A stretch of 64,000 bases of DNA from Klenkia taihuensis (GCF_900112525.1 NZ_FOMD01000002.1:620001-684000), one strand, 5' to 3'. Positions 17,707 to 26,885 are shown, numbered from the stretch's first letter. Notes: a model not told the origin generated them from the sequence alone. A program made the numbers and translations.

Positions 17707-19239
17707 TCAGGCCCAGCGGTCGGCAACCTGCGAGCCGGCGGAGGTCCAGCCCGTGGCGGTGAAGGTCGTGGTGGCGCGGTTGCTGGTGAGGAGCCGCGCG
17801 GGCCCCCCGCTGCTCACCGCGATGCGCTGGAGGACAACGGCGCGGAGCCCTGGTCCGGCGGGGCTGTCCGAGATGAGGCCGACAACCCAACTCGCCGACG
17901 GGCGGGTCCCCACGATGGACAGCCCGCTGATCGACACGTCGCTGACCGCCTGCGTGGAGGTGCCGTTGTACACCATGACGGCACCGTGATCGACCGATGC
18001 CTGGTAGTTGGCGCCGGTGATCGTGCCCCCGAGGACGGCCACGCGGGCGGTGCCGCGGGTCGACCACACGTCTTCGGCGCCGATGTAGACCGCAGCTCCG
18101 TAGGTGTTCCGCACGGCGATGTCCCGGTACGTGATGTCCTCACCCCCGACGACGGAGATTCCGCGGCCGGCGGTGACGCCATCGACGTCGGGGGACTGGA
18201 TGTCGATGCGGGCGCACAGGGCAGCGTCCCGGCGGTAGGAGACCACAGCCACGCCATCGTCCCCGGAGTTGCGCACCACCGGCGCAATGATGCGTCCGTC
18301 ATGGGAGGACTCGGTGACGTGTACGCCGTCAGCCCGCGTGTTCCGCACCGTGACTCGGTCCACGACGAAGTTGGCGGCGGCGTTGCCGACGAAGACGCCT
18401 GCGGCGGCTGAACCGTCGACGGTCACTCGGCGGATCACGATGCCGGAGTGGCCGGCGATGCGGACGCGGTGCTGCTCGTAGGCATCCCACCGCCGAGTGG
18501 TGCCCGAGATGGTGAGAGTGATGCCGTCCAGGACGACGCCGTCGGCGGCGAGGGTCAGCGACGACGCCGACTCCCTCGTGGCCAGCAGCGTGCCGCCTCC
18601 GGTCACGGTCACGCCCGGGTTGCGGACGACGAGCACCTGACTCTGCACGAAGGTGAGGCCAGCAGGTAGGAAGACCTGGTCGCCAGGCATCGCAGCGTCG
18701 AAGGCCCGCTGCACGGCGACGGTGTCGTCGGTCACCCCGTCGCCGACCGCGCCGAAGTCCAGAACGGACAATGATCTGACTGCCCCTTCTGCAGGGATGC
18801 TGCCGGTCGGGACCGGCGCAGCGGGGGGCGCCGGGCTCTGAGCAGCCACGGGCCGCGGCAGGTCTGCAGCGGCCGGCGTCGGCGCAAGCCCCGGGACCGT
18901 GGACGTGGCCGCGTCGGCGGACGTCGTCGGCGCGAGGGCGGCTGATCCCGAGGTGGCGGTCGGACCGTCGGGGGTGACTTCGGCCGCCGCCGAACTGCGG
19001 CCTTCCGGTGTTGCGCCGAGGACGGGCAGGTCGGCGACCGTCGGTCGCGATGACGTGGTGCCGTCGTCACTGGCGGGAGGCGTCTCGAGGCCACCTGGGT
19101 CGGCGAGGACTACGGACGAGACGGCGTCACCGGGTGCCGCCCGACCCGCGCTTGCTGTCACGGTCGCAGCGAGGGCGACGACCACTGAGACGGTCCAGAG
19201 CAGGCGATGGCGTCCCGAGAGGGAGCGCTCGAGGGACAC
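17707..19239 (-). CDS. Secreted right-handed beta-helix protein (pectate-lyase-like)
   Basis: The 510-residue protein begins with a signal peptide (basic start, hydrophobic core TVSVVVALAATVTASAG). A Pro/Ala/Thr-rich linker runs to about residue 150, followed by a beta-helix domain that opens DFGAVGDGVTDDTVAVQ. It is a paralogue of the anchored protein at 9463, with many identical coils (GDDGVAVVSY, GRGISVVGG, DITYRDI). The likely role is polysaccharide binding, trimming or depolymerisation outside the cell; no catalytic triad is claimed. GTG 19239 is preceded by TGGAG. Unlike its paralogue it lacks a lasting membrane anchor if the signal peptide is cleaved. Confidence 0.87.
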   Translation of the reverse strand: MSLERSLSGRHRLLWTVSVVVALAATVTASAGRAAPGDAVSSVVLADPGGLETPPASDDGTTSSRPTVADLPVLGATPEGRSSAAAEVTPDGPTATSGSAALAPTTSADAATSTVPGLAPTPAAADLPRPVAAQSPAPPAAPVPTGSIPAEGAVRSLSVLDFGAVGDGVTDDTVAVQRAFDAAMPGDQVFLPAGLTFVQSQVLVVRNPGVTVTGGGTLLATRESASSLTLAADGVVLDGITLTISGTTRRWDAYEQHRVRIAGHSGIVIRRVTVDGSAAAGVFVGNAAANFVVDRVTVRNTRADGVHVTESSHDGRIIAPVVRNSGDDGVAVVSYRRDAALCARIDIQSPDVDGVTAGRGISVVGGEDITYRDIAVRNTYGAAVYIGAEDVWSTRGTARVAVLGGTITGANYQASVDHGAVMVYNGTSTQAVSDVSISGLSIVGTRPSASWVVGLISDSPAGPGLRAVVLQRIAVSSGGPARLLTSNRATTTFTATGWTSAGSQVADRWA

Positions 19240-19369
19240 GGTGGGGCTCCAGACGTCGACGGCGCTTCACCGTGGACATCGGCTGAGACCCGAGGGGTCT
19301 TGAGCACCATCACCTGATCGGGTGGGCAAGCCACTCGGCACTCCGACCCCTGCCCAACCGTCGCCATCA

Positions 19370-19397
19370 CCCTCGTCCTGGTCGACTGGGACGAGGG
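19370..19397 (-). terminator. Terminator hairpin of the formate dehydrogenase operon
   Basis: A perfect 9-bp stem CCCTCGTCC / GGACGAGGG with a 10-nt loop lies 38 nt beyond the stop of the NrfD-type gene on the minus strand. The rest of 19240-19435 shows nothing else. Confidence 0.6.
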
Positions 19398-19435
19398 CGA
19401 AGGGCCCGCAGACCTTGCGAGCTCGTCCAGTGGGC

Positions 19436-20596
19436 TCAGGTCTGCGTGCCCGCTGCGCGGGCGGCCAGGCGCTCGCGCTGGGGGACGACGACGTACTTCG
19501 GGTCCTTCGACGACGCCATCCCCGCGTCGAACACGCCGAACCGGGTCAGCGCCGACCCCGCCGCCAGCAGCGCGCCGGAGGCCACCGCACCCCACCGCTT
19601 CCCGCCCAGCACCGCCGCACCCACCGCGCCCGCAGCCGTGCACGCCTTGGCGATGCGCAGCAGCTTCCCGGCCCGGCCGATGTGGAAGGGCTCGCTCACG
19701 ATGCCGTGGTCGTTCTCCACCTTGTGCATCGCGGCCAGCTCCACCGCGGCACCCACGACGGCGGCCTTGCGTGCCGGGCCGGCCTGGTCGACCGGGGTGA
19801 ACGCCATGCACAGCCCGCCGCCGGCGGCCAGACCCGACCCCGTGAACACGAACGGCAGCTGGTTGCCCGGCTCGTGCCACGACGGCGTCGCGGTGTTGGC
19901 CAGCAGCACCGCGGTGTAGGCCGCCATCGGCCCGCCGAACACCGCGCCGCCGACGCCGGCGGTCCTCCGCAGCCACGGCGCCTTCACCCAGCCCGGCACC
20001 CGGTCCACCCGCTCCGCCAGGGTCAGCGCAGCCGCCGCCCCGGTCAGCGCGCTGAAGGGCGACAGGATGTAGGAGCCCACGCTCAGCGGACTGGTCGGCT
20101 TGAACACCCGCAGCATGTGCAGGAACCGCTCCGGCCGGCCCAGGTCGTGGATGAGGAACCCGACGCTGGCGACCGCTCCCCCACCGGCGATCAGGTGCGC
20201 GGTGCGGGCCAGCGCCGGACGGTCGGAGAACTCCGCCGCCGCGCCCAGCACCGCCGACGAGCCCGCCGCGCCGCCCAGGAACAGGTAGAGGGGGACGTCC
20301 GGGGTCTTCCAGACCGCCGACTTCACGATCTGCCGGCCGTAGTAGCTCTGGAACTCGGCGTCCTCGACCGTCGGGTCGCCGTCGCGGGCGCCGCCCCGCC
20401 GTCCGCCGCCCTTGCGCTTGCGGCGCTGCTGGCCCCGGGTCGGGCCGTCCGCGCGGCGCCAGCCACCACCCGGCGTCGCCACCCCCGACGTCCCCGGCCG
20501 GTGGTCCAGCGGGGCGTCGAGCGCCTCGGCCGGGCGGCCACTGGTGCGCATCTCCGGGGTGTCGGCCTGGGCCACCTCGGGGTCGGGCCGCGTCAT
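19436..20596 (-). CDS. NrfD/PsrC-type membrane subunit of formate dehydrogenase
   Basis: The 386-residue protein has a basic, Arg/Lys-rich N-terminal cytosolic segment of about 80 residues and then eight to nine predicted membrane helices of the NrfD (polysulfide reductase) family, with PLYLFLGGAAGSSAVLGAAAE and FLIHDLGRPERFLHMLRVFK as recognisable family segments. It anchors the FdhAB module and passes electrons to or from quinone. ATG 20596 overlaps the FdhB stop (ATGA); the longer frame to 20668 is rejected for that reason. It is the last gene of the operon before the hairpin at 19370. Confidence 0.9.
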   Translation of the reverse strand: MTRPDPEVAQADTPEMRTSGRPAEALDAPLDHRPGTSGVATPGGGWRRADGPTRGQQRRKRKGGGRRGGARDGDPTVEDAEFQSYYGRQIVKSAVWKTPDVPLYLFLGGAAGSSAVLGAAAEFSDRPALARTAHLIAGGGAVASVGFLIHDLGRPERFLHMLRVFKPTSPLSVGSYILSPFSALTGAAAALTLAERVDRVPGWVKAPWLRRTAGVGGAVFGGPMAAYTAVLLANTATPSWHEPGNQLPFVFTGSGLAAGGGLCMAFTPVDQAGPARKAAVVGAAVELAAMHKVENDHGIVSEPFHIGRAGKLLRIAKACTAAGAVGAAVLGGKRWGAVASGALLAAGSALTRFGVFDAGMASSKDPKYVVVPQRERLAARAAGTQT

Positions 20597-21681
20597 CGCC
20601 GCCGTCCCAGGAAGCCGCTCAGCGCGACGCCGACCAGCATCGCCGCCGCACCCGCCGCGTGCCGCCACATCGAGGGCAGGTCGCGGGTGGTCACCACCGG
20701 GTCCGGCGGCAGGCCGTAGACCTCGGGCTCGTCGAGCAGCAGGAAGAACGCCCCCGCGCCGCCCACGCCGTCGTCGGTGTCCCGGCCGTACAGCCGCGCC
20801 GTCGTCACGCCCTGCTCGGTCAACGTGGCCAGCCGGGCGTCCGCGCGGGCCTGCAGCTCGTCGAGGTCACCGAACTGGATGGACTGCGTCGGGCACGCCG
20901 TGGCGCACGCCGGCTGCAGACCGTCGGTGAGCCGGTCGTAGCACATCGTGCACTTGAAGACCCGGCCGTCGCCCTTGCGCTGGTCGATCACGCCGTACGG
21001 GCAGGCCGGCACGCAGTAGCCGCACCCGTTGCAGATGTCGTCCTGCACCACCACGGTGCCGAACTCGGTGCGGAACAGCGCCCCGGTCGGGCAGACGTCC
21101 AGGCACCCGGCGTGCGTGCAGTGCTTGCACACGTCGCTGGACATCAGCCAGCGGATCTCCCGGTCGCCCGACTGGGCGGTCTGCGGGTCGAACGACGACA
21201 GCGCCTGCGCGTTCAGCACGCTGTGCTGGTCGATCGTGGTGCCGTCGGCGTTCCCGTGCGCCGGGGACTCCGAGCCGCACGAGCCGCCGCACCCACCGGC
21301 GGAGCCCACGCCCTGGTCGGGTGCCGCCGGGACCCCCATCGAGGGCATCGGCAGGTCCACCGAGCGTGACTGCTCCACGAAGGCCACGTGCCGCCACGAG
21401 TTCGCACCGAGCATCCCGGTGTTGTCGTAGCTCATCCCGGACAGCCCGAGGGCGTCGCGGGTGCCGTCGGCGTCGTCCATCGGGAGCGTGTTCCACTCCT
21501 TGCAGGCCACCTCGCAGGCCTTGCAGCCGATGCACACGCTGGTGTCGGTGAAGAACCCGACCCTCGCCGGGTGGTCGGGCTCGTACCCGGCCTCCCCGGT
21601 GACGTCGGGCAGCGGCCCGTAGAGCCGGTTCTCCGGGTCGTGCCCGGTGAACGCCGGGCTGGCGGAGCTGAACTGGCTCAC
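20593..21681 (-). CDS. fdhB: Formate dehydrogenase iron-sulfur (4Fe-4S ferredoxin) subunit
   Basis: The 362-residue protein carries four ferredoxin-type cysteine groups: CIGCKACEVACKEWN, CKHCTHAGCLDVCP, CNGCGYCVPACPYG and CTMCYDRLTDGLQPACATACP. These match the four 4Fe-4S clusters of FDH-N/FDH-O beta subunits. A C-terminal hydrophobic segment (about 340-358) may anchor it. A Gly/Cys-rich insert (SAGGCGGSCGSE, near residue 130) is unusual. It relays electrons between the Mo/W active site in FdhA and the NrfD-type subunit. GTG 21681 overlaps the FdhA stop by GTGA. Confidence 0.94.
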   Translation of the reverse strand: MSQFSSASPAFTGHDPENRLYGPLPDVTGEAGYEPDHPARVGFFTDTSVCIGCKACEVACKEWNTLPMDDADGTRDALGLSGMSYDNTGMLGANSWRHVAFVEQSRSVDLPMPSMGVPAAPDQGVGSAGGCGGSCGSESPAHGNADGTTIDQHSVLNAQALSSFDPQTAQSGDREIRWLMSSDVCKHCTHAGCLDVCPTGALFRTEFGTVVVQDDICNGCGYCVPACPYGVIDQRKGDGRVFKCTMCYDRLTDGLQPACATACPTQSIQFGDLDELQARADARLATLTEQGVTTARLYGRDTDDGVGGAGAFFLLLDEPEVYGLPPDPVVTTRDLPSMWRHAAGAAAMLVGVALSGFLGRRR

Positions 21682-24600
21682 GGCTGTGCCTCCGCGACGT
21701 GGTCGGGGGCGCTCTGCGTGGTGTGCGTCTGCCCCTTCTCCTCGCCGGTCATGTTGGTCTCCTCGACGGGCGAGCGCCCACCGACGGGCACCAGCCCGCT
21801 CTTGACGCCGGCGCGCTGCCGGTAGGACTCCACCAGCTCGACCAGCGCGGGACCGCGGGGACGCCGTCCGGGCTGGATGTCGCAGGTAGCGACCTTGGAC
21901 TCCTGGATGTGCACGTTCGGGTCCATCACCACGCCGAACAGGTCGTTGCCGCTGTCGCCGGTGGAGATGCCCTGCTCACCCCAGTGGTACGGGATGCCGA
22001 TCTGGTGCACGACCTGGCCGCGCCCCATCTTCAGCGGCCGCATCCGCTCGGTGACCAGCACCCGCGCCTCGATCGCCGTCCGGGCGCTGACCAGCGTCGC
22101 CCAGCCCGCGTTCTCCAGGCCGCGCTCGTCGGCGAGCTCCGGGGAGACCTCGACGAAGAACTCCGGCTGCAGCTCGGCGAGGTAGGGCAGCGTGCGGCTC
22201 ATCCCGCCGGCCGTGTGGTGCTCGGTCAGCCGGTAGGTGGTGAACACGTACGGGTAGACGTCGCTGGTCGGCGGGTTGCTGCGGTTCCAGGCCGCCTCGA
22301 TGACCTCGCGGCCCGGGTTGGCCTGCTGCCGGTACAGCGCGTTGGGCACCGGCGACTCGTCGGGCTCGTAGTGCGTGGGCAGCGGCCCGTCGGCCAGACC
22401 GGACGGCGCGAACAGCCAGGCCTTGCCGTCGTTCTGCATGATGAACGCGTCGGCCCCGCTGATGCCGTCCGGGCCCTTCGCGCCGGGCTCGGGCCGGTAG
22501 GACGGCGGCTTGGTGGCCTCGAAGTCCGGGACGTCGTGCCCCGTCCACCTCTGCGTCTCCTCGTCCCACCAGACGTAGGCCTTGCGCTCGCTCCAGGGCT
22601 TGCCCTCGGGGTCGGCCGAGGCGCGGTTGTAGAGCGTGCGGCGGTTCGCCGGCCACGCCCAGCCCCACTCCGGGGCCACCCAGTTCTGCTCCCGCCCGGG
22701 CTTGCGGCGGTCGCTCTGGTTGACCTCGTCGGCGTAGACCCCGGTGTAGATCCAGCAGCCGGCCGTCGTCGTCCCGTCGTCCTTGAGCTCGGTGTAGGAG
22801 GACAGCGCCTTCCCGTCGGGGCCCACGCCGTTGATCTCGCGCAGCACCGCCTCTGCACTGGGCTCGACGAGCGGGCCGTGCGTCGGGTAGTCCCAGGTCA
22901 GCGCCTGCAGGCCGCGGTCGCGGGGGTCGGTGGAGTCCTTCAGCCGGTCGCGCAGGATGCGGCCCAGGTGGAAGTAGAACCAGAGGTCGCTGCGGGCGTC
23001 GTCCGGGGGCTCGATCGCCTGCCGGTGCCACTGCAGCAGCCGCTGGGTGTTGGTGAAGGTGCCTTCCTTCTCCGTGTGCGTGGCGGCCGGCATGAAGAAG
23101 ACCTCGGTGCCGATCTGGTCGGTGACCAGCTCACCGGTCTCGATCTCCGGCGCGGTCTTCCAGAAGGTGGCCGACTCGATCATCTGCAGGTCGCGGACGA
23201 CCAGCCAGTCCAGGTTGGCCAGGCCCAGGCGTTGCATCTTGCCGTTGGCGTGGCCCACCGCCGGGTTCTCCCCGACCAGGAAGTAGCCGGGGATCTTCCC
23301 CTGGATCATGTCGGCGACCTGACGGTAGGAGCCGTGGTCACCGTTGATCTTCGGCAGCAGGTCGAAGCAGTAGTCGTTCTCCGCCGTCGCGGCGTCGCCG
23401 AACCACGCCTTGAGCAGGCTGACCATGTAGGCCCGGGTGCCGCCCCAGAACCCGACCATCTCGTCGCCGACCTTGCAGTACTCGTCGAGGCTGGAGTGCT
23501 CGCCCGCGTGCGGCATGGCCAGGTAGCCCGGCAGCAGGTTGTACAGCGTCGGGATGTCGGTCGACCCCTGGATGGAGGCGTGCCCGCGCAGCGCCAGGAT
23601 GCCGCCACCCGGCCGGCCCATGTTGCCCAGCAGCGCCTGCAGGATCCCGGCGGTGCGGATGTACTGCACGCCCACCGTGTGGTGCGTCCAGCCCACCGAG
23701 TAGACCCATGCCGTCGTCCGGTCGCGGCCCGAGTTCGCCGTCACCGCGCGGGCGACGTCGAGGAACACCTCCGGCTCGACGCCGCAGATGTCGCCCACCA
23801 TCTCGGGGGTGTAGCGGGCGAAGTGCCGCTTGAGCACCTGGTAGACGCTGCGCGGGTGCTGCAGGGTCGGGTCGGTGGCCGGGCTCCCGACCTTCCCGGC
23901 GTCCGGGGCCACCGGGTCGATCTCGTCGGTGCCCGTCGCCGACGGCTCGTGCGCGCCCTCGAACTGCCACGACGTCTTGTCGTAGGACGAGGACTCGGGG
24001 TCCCAGCCGGAGAAGAGGCCGTCGAGGTCTTCTGTGTCCTGGAAGTCCTCACCGACCAGGGACGACGCGTTGGTGTAGGCCAGCACGTAGTCGCGGAAGT
24101 CGAGCTCGTTCTCCAGCACGTAGGAGATGAGGCCGCCGAGGAAGGCGATGTCGGTGCCCGCCCGCAGCGGCACGTGGGTGTCCGCCACGGCCGACGTCCG
24201 GGTGAACCGGGGGTCGACGTGGATCACCTTCGCGCCGCGCGCCTTGGCCTCCATCACCCATTGGAACCCGACCGGGTGGCACTCGGCCATGTTCGAGCCC
24301 TCGATGACGATGCAGTCCGCGTTGACCAGGTCCTGCTGGAAACCGGTGGCGCCGCCGCGCCCGTACGTGGCACCCAGACCGGGCACCGTGGCGGAGTGCT
24401 ATATGCGCGCCTGGTTCTCGATCTGGATCGCACCCATGGCGCTGTACAGCTTCTTCATCAGGTAGTTCTCTTCGTTGTCCAGCGTCGCGCCACCAAGGCT
24501 GGCCAGCCCCATGGTGCGGTTGACCCGCTGGTCGCCGTCGAGCTCCTGCCAGCCCTTCTCCCGCGCGGCGAGCACGCGGTCGGCGATCATCTCCATCGCC

Positions 24601-24998
24601 TCATCGAGGGCCAGGTCCTCCCACTCGGTGCCGTACGGACGGCGGTACTTCACCGTCGTCACCCGGGTGGGACTGGTGACCAGCTGCTTGCTGGCGCTGC
24701 CCTTGGGGCAGAGCCGACCGCGGCTGACCGGGGAGTCGGGGTCGCCCTCGATCTGCACGATCTGCTCGTCCTTGACGAACACGCGCTGCCCGCAGCCGAC
24801 GGCGCAGTAGGGGCAGATGCTCTTCACGACGCGGTCGGCGGTCGCCGTCCGGCTCGTGACGGCCTCGGTCCGCTTGCTGCGCGCGGCGTGGCCGCGACCC
24901 AGCGGATCGGGACCGGTGAGCTGGCGGAACACCGGCCAGGAGTCGAGCCACGTCTTCACCGTCGCCACTGTGCCACCGCGTGCGGTGGGCCGCCTCAC
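21678..24998 (-). CDS. fdhA: Formate dehydrogenase catalytic subunit, selenoprotein with TAG-encoded Sec200
   Basis: One frame of 1,107 codons runs from GTG 24998 to TGA 21678, interrupted by a single TAG at 24401-24399 (codon 200). The N-terminus has CPYCAVGC and RLCPKG, the 4Fe-4S ligands C62, C65, C69 and C97 plus the conserved Lys. At codon 200 the context is NQARI-TAG-HSATVPGLGATYGRGG, exactly where molybdopterin formate dehydrogenases have Sec or Cys followed by the catalytic His. The frame continues for 906 more residues with all later FDH domains intact. A SECIS-like hairpin follows (24369-24387). The protein oxidises formate or reduces CO2 at a bis-MGD Mo/W centre. Start may instead be GTG 24968 or 24959. 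Standard gene callers would split it in two. Confidence 0.95.
24369..24387 (-). promoter_or_regulatory. Bacterial SECIS element following the TAG codon of fdhA
   Basis: Counting T of TAG as 1, bases 15-21 (GGTGCCC) pair with 27-33 (GGGTGCC): five Watson-Crick pairs flanking a T17-G31 and a G18-T30 wobble. The apical loop, bases 22-26, is GGTCT. In the E. coli fdhF SECIS the SelB-contacting bases are U17, G23 and U24 in an identical GGUCU loop; all three occur here at the same distances from the recoded codon. Confidence 0.85.
24399..24401 (-). other. In-frame TAG read as selenocysteine (Sec200 of FdhA)
   Basis: TAG stands at the active-site Sec/Cys position and is followed directly by the conserved His codon. 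Three other genes in the window end in TAG (stops at 10668, 27949 and 40609), so TAG is not globally reassigned and the local SECIS must specify Sec. Confidence 0.9.
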
Positions 24999-25007
24999 GG
25001 GCCTGGA

Positions 25008-25214
25008 TCAGTTCCGCCTGCTGCGCACCAGAGCGGTCAGCGCCAGCATCGCGGCCAGCCAGCCGAGCAGGAGGAGGACGTCGCCGGCGTGCAGGCCGTG
25101 CGTGGGGGTCACCCGCACGACGACGGGGCCTTCGAACCGGTACGTGCCGTTCAGCAGCAGGCCGACGAAGCCCGTCAGCACGGCCGCCACGACGAGGGCG
25201 GCCGCTGTTCTCAC
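25008..25214 (-). CDS. Small two-helix membrane protein, first gene of the fdh operon
   Basis: The 68-residue product has two membrane helices (about residues 3-22 and 43-62) with a short polar loop between them (LNGTYRFEGPVVVRVTPTHG). It is 9 nt upstream of the fdhA start and is probably co-transcribed. GTG 25214 is chosen because a TANNNT -10 lies 6 nt before it, consistent with a leaderless transcript; the frame extends to 25268. Its job is unknown; position suggests an accessory or anchoring role for the formate dehydrogenase. Confidence 0.6.
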   Translation of the reverse strand: MRTAAALVVAAVLTGFVGLLLNGTYRFEGPVVVRVTPTHGLHAGDVLLLLGWLAAMLALTALVRSRRN

Positions 25215-25220
25215 AGGTGG

Positions 25221-25226
25221 ACGGTA
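25221..25226 (-). promoter_or_regulatory. Leaderless -10 element of the fdh operon
   Basis: TACCGT on the minus strand is separated by 6 nt from GTG 25214, so the transcript would begin at or next to the start codon. No good -35 is visible. Confidence 0.45.
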
Positions 25227-25293
25227 GGCGCAGGGGGCGGTGGACGGTGGCGGACCGCACCGCCCCACGAGTCACACCGGGTCACTCCTGCCG

Positions 25294-25310
25294 CGTGTCG
25301 CGACGACACG
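25294..25310. promoter_or_regulatory. Palindrome upstream of the TGRH-repeat protein gene
   Basis: CGTGTCG-CGA-CGACACG is a perfect 7-bp inverted repeat with a 3-nt centre, 93 nt before the GTG at 25404. A second one, GACAC(N7)GTGTC, lies at 25330-25346. The same GTGTC...GACAC core recurs at 26956-26979. Confidence 0.5.
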
Positions 25311-25403
25311 CCCGGACAGACTGTTGTCAGACACCTCCGGAGTGTCACCATCTCCGCCGATCGGGTGACCTCGGACAGGCACCCGCAACGGGGAAGGACC
25401 ACG

Positions 25404-26792
25404 GTGGACCAGAGCCCGACGCCCCGCCGCGCGCTGCCGCCGGTGCCGCCCCCGGCCCGCCCGTCGGCCACCACGACGCTGGCGCCGCCCGCCGACGAGA
25501 CGACCTGGTTCGACGCCCTCGACCCGATGGTCGACTCGATGCGGCTGGGTCCGCTGGACGACGGCACCGCCGCCGGCGCCGCCCGCGACCTCATCCGCGA
25601 CTCCGCCCGCCAGCCGGTGCTCGACCAGGCACTGCTCGAGGCGCTGGACGCCGCCGCCAAGGCCGCCGCCGCCCGCCGCGCCGTCACGATCGACCTCCCG
25701 GCGCCCCCCACCGGCTCGCTGCCGGCTGCCGCCGTCGCCTCGGCCGTCGCCGCCGCTCCCCCTGCCCCCGCACGCCCGCCCGTGCCCGCCCCGGTCGTTG
25801 CCGCGCCCCCGGTCGCGGCTGCGGCCCCGGTCCCTGCCGCCGCCCCGGCGACCGTCGCCGCCCCCGTCGCGGACCTCACCGAGGCGGACGACCTCGAGGG
25901 CGAGCTGGACGACGAGATCGACGAGGACCCGGACGACGACGCTCCCCCGCCGGCGCCCGGTCTGCGCACCGCGCACGCCGCGTCCCTGCGCATCGCCCCG
26001 CAGCCGGTGGCCGAGCCGGTGACCGAGGTCGACGTCGCCGCCGAGTTCGCCCGGCACGACGACTTCCTCGAGACCGGCCGGCACGCCCTCGACCAGGAGT
26101 GGCTGTCCGACACCGGTCGCCACCACGTCGTCACCGACACCGGCCGGCACTACGCGGTCGAGGTCACGCCCGACGACGACGACGACGCCGGGCCGCTCAC
26201 CCACCGCACCGTGATCACCCGCTCCTCCAGCGCCCGCCGCTGGATCCCCGCCGGCATCGGCGCGGGAGTGCTGTCCATCGTCGCCGCGGTCCTGCTCACC
26301 AGCGGGTTCGCCAGCGGCGGCGCCCCCACCGGCACCGACGAGGCCGCCCGCACCGGCGAGGCCGGCACCGAGGCCCCGGCCACCACCACCCCCGCGCCGA
26401 CCATGCCGGGGATGGACACGATCGACCTGTCGGGCACCGTCGCCCCGAGCACCGCGGACTCAGCCCAGCCCGACGTCGACGACGCCGCCCCCCAGGTCGC
26501 CACCCCGCCCACCACGGTGCGCGCCGGCTCGCAGGCCGTCGTCCCCGGCGCCGGCGCGGGCACCGGCTCAGGGTCCGGGACCGGCAGCGGGTCGGGGACC
26601 GGCACCACCGGTGGCGGATCCACCGGCAACGGGTCCACCAGCGGCGGCACGACGACCGGCGGGACGACGACTGGCGGCGACTCCAGCAGCACCCCGGCGA
26701 CGCTCAGCAACACCTCGCCGCCCAGCACGCCCACCGAGGAGCCGACCGAGGAGGCCCCCTCCTCCAGCGCCGCGGGATCCGACACCAACTGA
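25404..26792 (+). CDS. Ala/Pro-rich single-pass membrane protein with TGRH repeats
   Basis: The 462-residue product is low-complexity. A cytosolic half contains one folded-looking helix region (ETTWFDALDPMVDSMRLGPL), a long Ala/Pro tract and an acidic patch. TGRH occurs three times (near residues 223, 236 and 245), then one membrane helix at about 280-302 and a Ser/Thr/Gly-rich extracytoplasmic tail. GGGGAAGGACC precedes GTG 25404. I do not recognise the family. Its architecture resembles the neighbour at 27068, and both have a similar palindrome about 90 nt upstream. The open frame upstream to 21699 is antisense to fdhA and is not coding. Confidence 0.75.
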   Translation: MDQSPTPRRALPPVPPPARPSATTTLAPPADETTWFDALDPMVDSMRLGPLDDGTAAGAARDLIRDSARQPVLDQALLEALDAAAKAAAARRAVTIDLPAPPTGSLPAAAVASAVAAAPPAPARPPVPAPVVAAPPVAAAAPVPAAAPATVAAPVADLTEADDLEGELDDEIDEDPDDDAPPPAPGLRTAHAASLRIAPQPVAEPVTEVDVAAEFARHDDFLETGRHALDQEWLSDTGRHHVVTDTGRHYAVEVTPDDDDDAGPLTHRTVITRSSSARRWIPAGIGAGVLSIVAAVLLTSGFASGGAPTGTDEAARTGEAGTEAPATTTPAPTMPGMDTIDLSGTVAPSTADSAQPDVDDAAPQVATPPTTVRAGSQAVVPGAGAGTGSGSGTGSGSGTGTTGGGSTGNGSTSGGTTTGGTTTGGDSSSTPATLSNTSPPSTPTEEPTEEAPSSSAAGSDTN

Positions 26793-26826
26793 CGGCGCGG
26801 CCGCCCTCGTGCGGGTCGGCCCGCGC

Positions 26827-26885
26827 CGGCGCCCCTTCGTCCGCTGCACGACGCGGACCCACGGACGCCGCGGCGGGTTGACCCG
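26827..26885 (+). repeat. Intergenic 59-nt repeat, copy A
   Basis: This segment aligns without gaps to 36928-36986 with about 44 of 59 identities, beginning CGGCGCCCCT and ending CGGGTTGACCCG. It starts 34 nt after a plus-strand stop codon. Confidence 0.45.

Noticed and set aside
24399-24401. TAG in fdhA as a pseudogene mutation or sequencing error
   Set aside because: The change falls exactly on the Sec position, a matching SECIS hairpin follows, the rest of the frame and operon are intact, and UAG-Sec is known from related genera.
24399-24401. TAG in fdhA read as pyrrolysine
   Set aside because: Pyrrolysine occurs in methylamine methyltransferases and needs pyl genes. The position here is a metal-ligand Sec/Cys site, and the downstream hairpin is of the SelB-binding type.
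21699-26792. A continuous plus-strand open frame of about 1,700 codons
   Set aside because: Most of it is antisense to fdhA and fdhB, with composition typical of a GC-rich shadow frame. Only the part from GTG 25404 has a ribosome binding site and an independent gene character.
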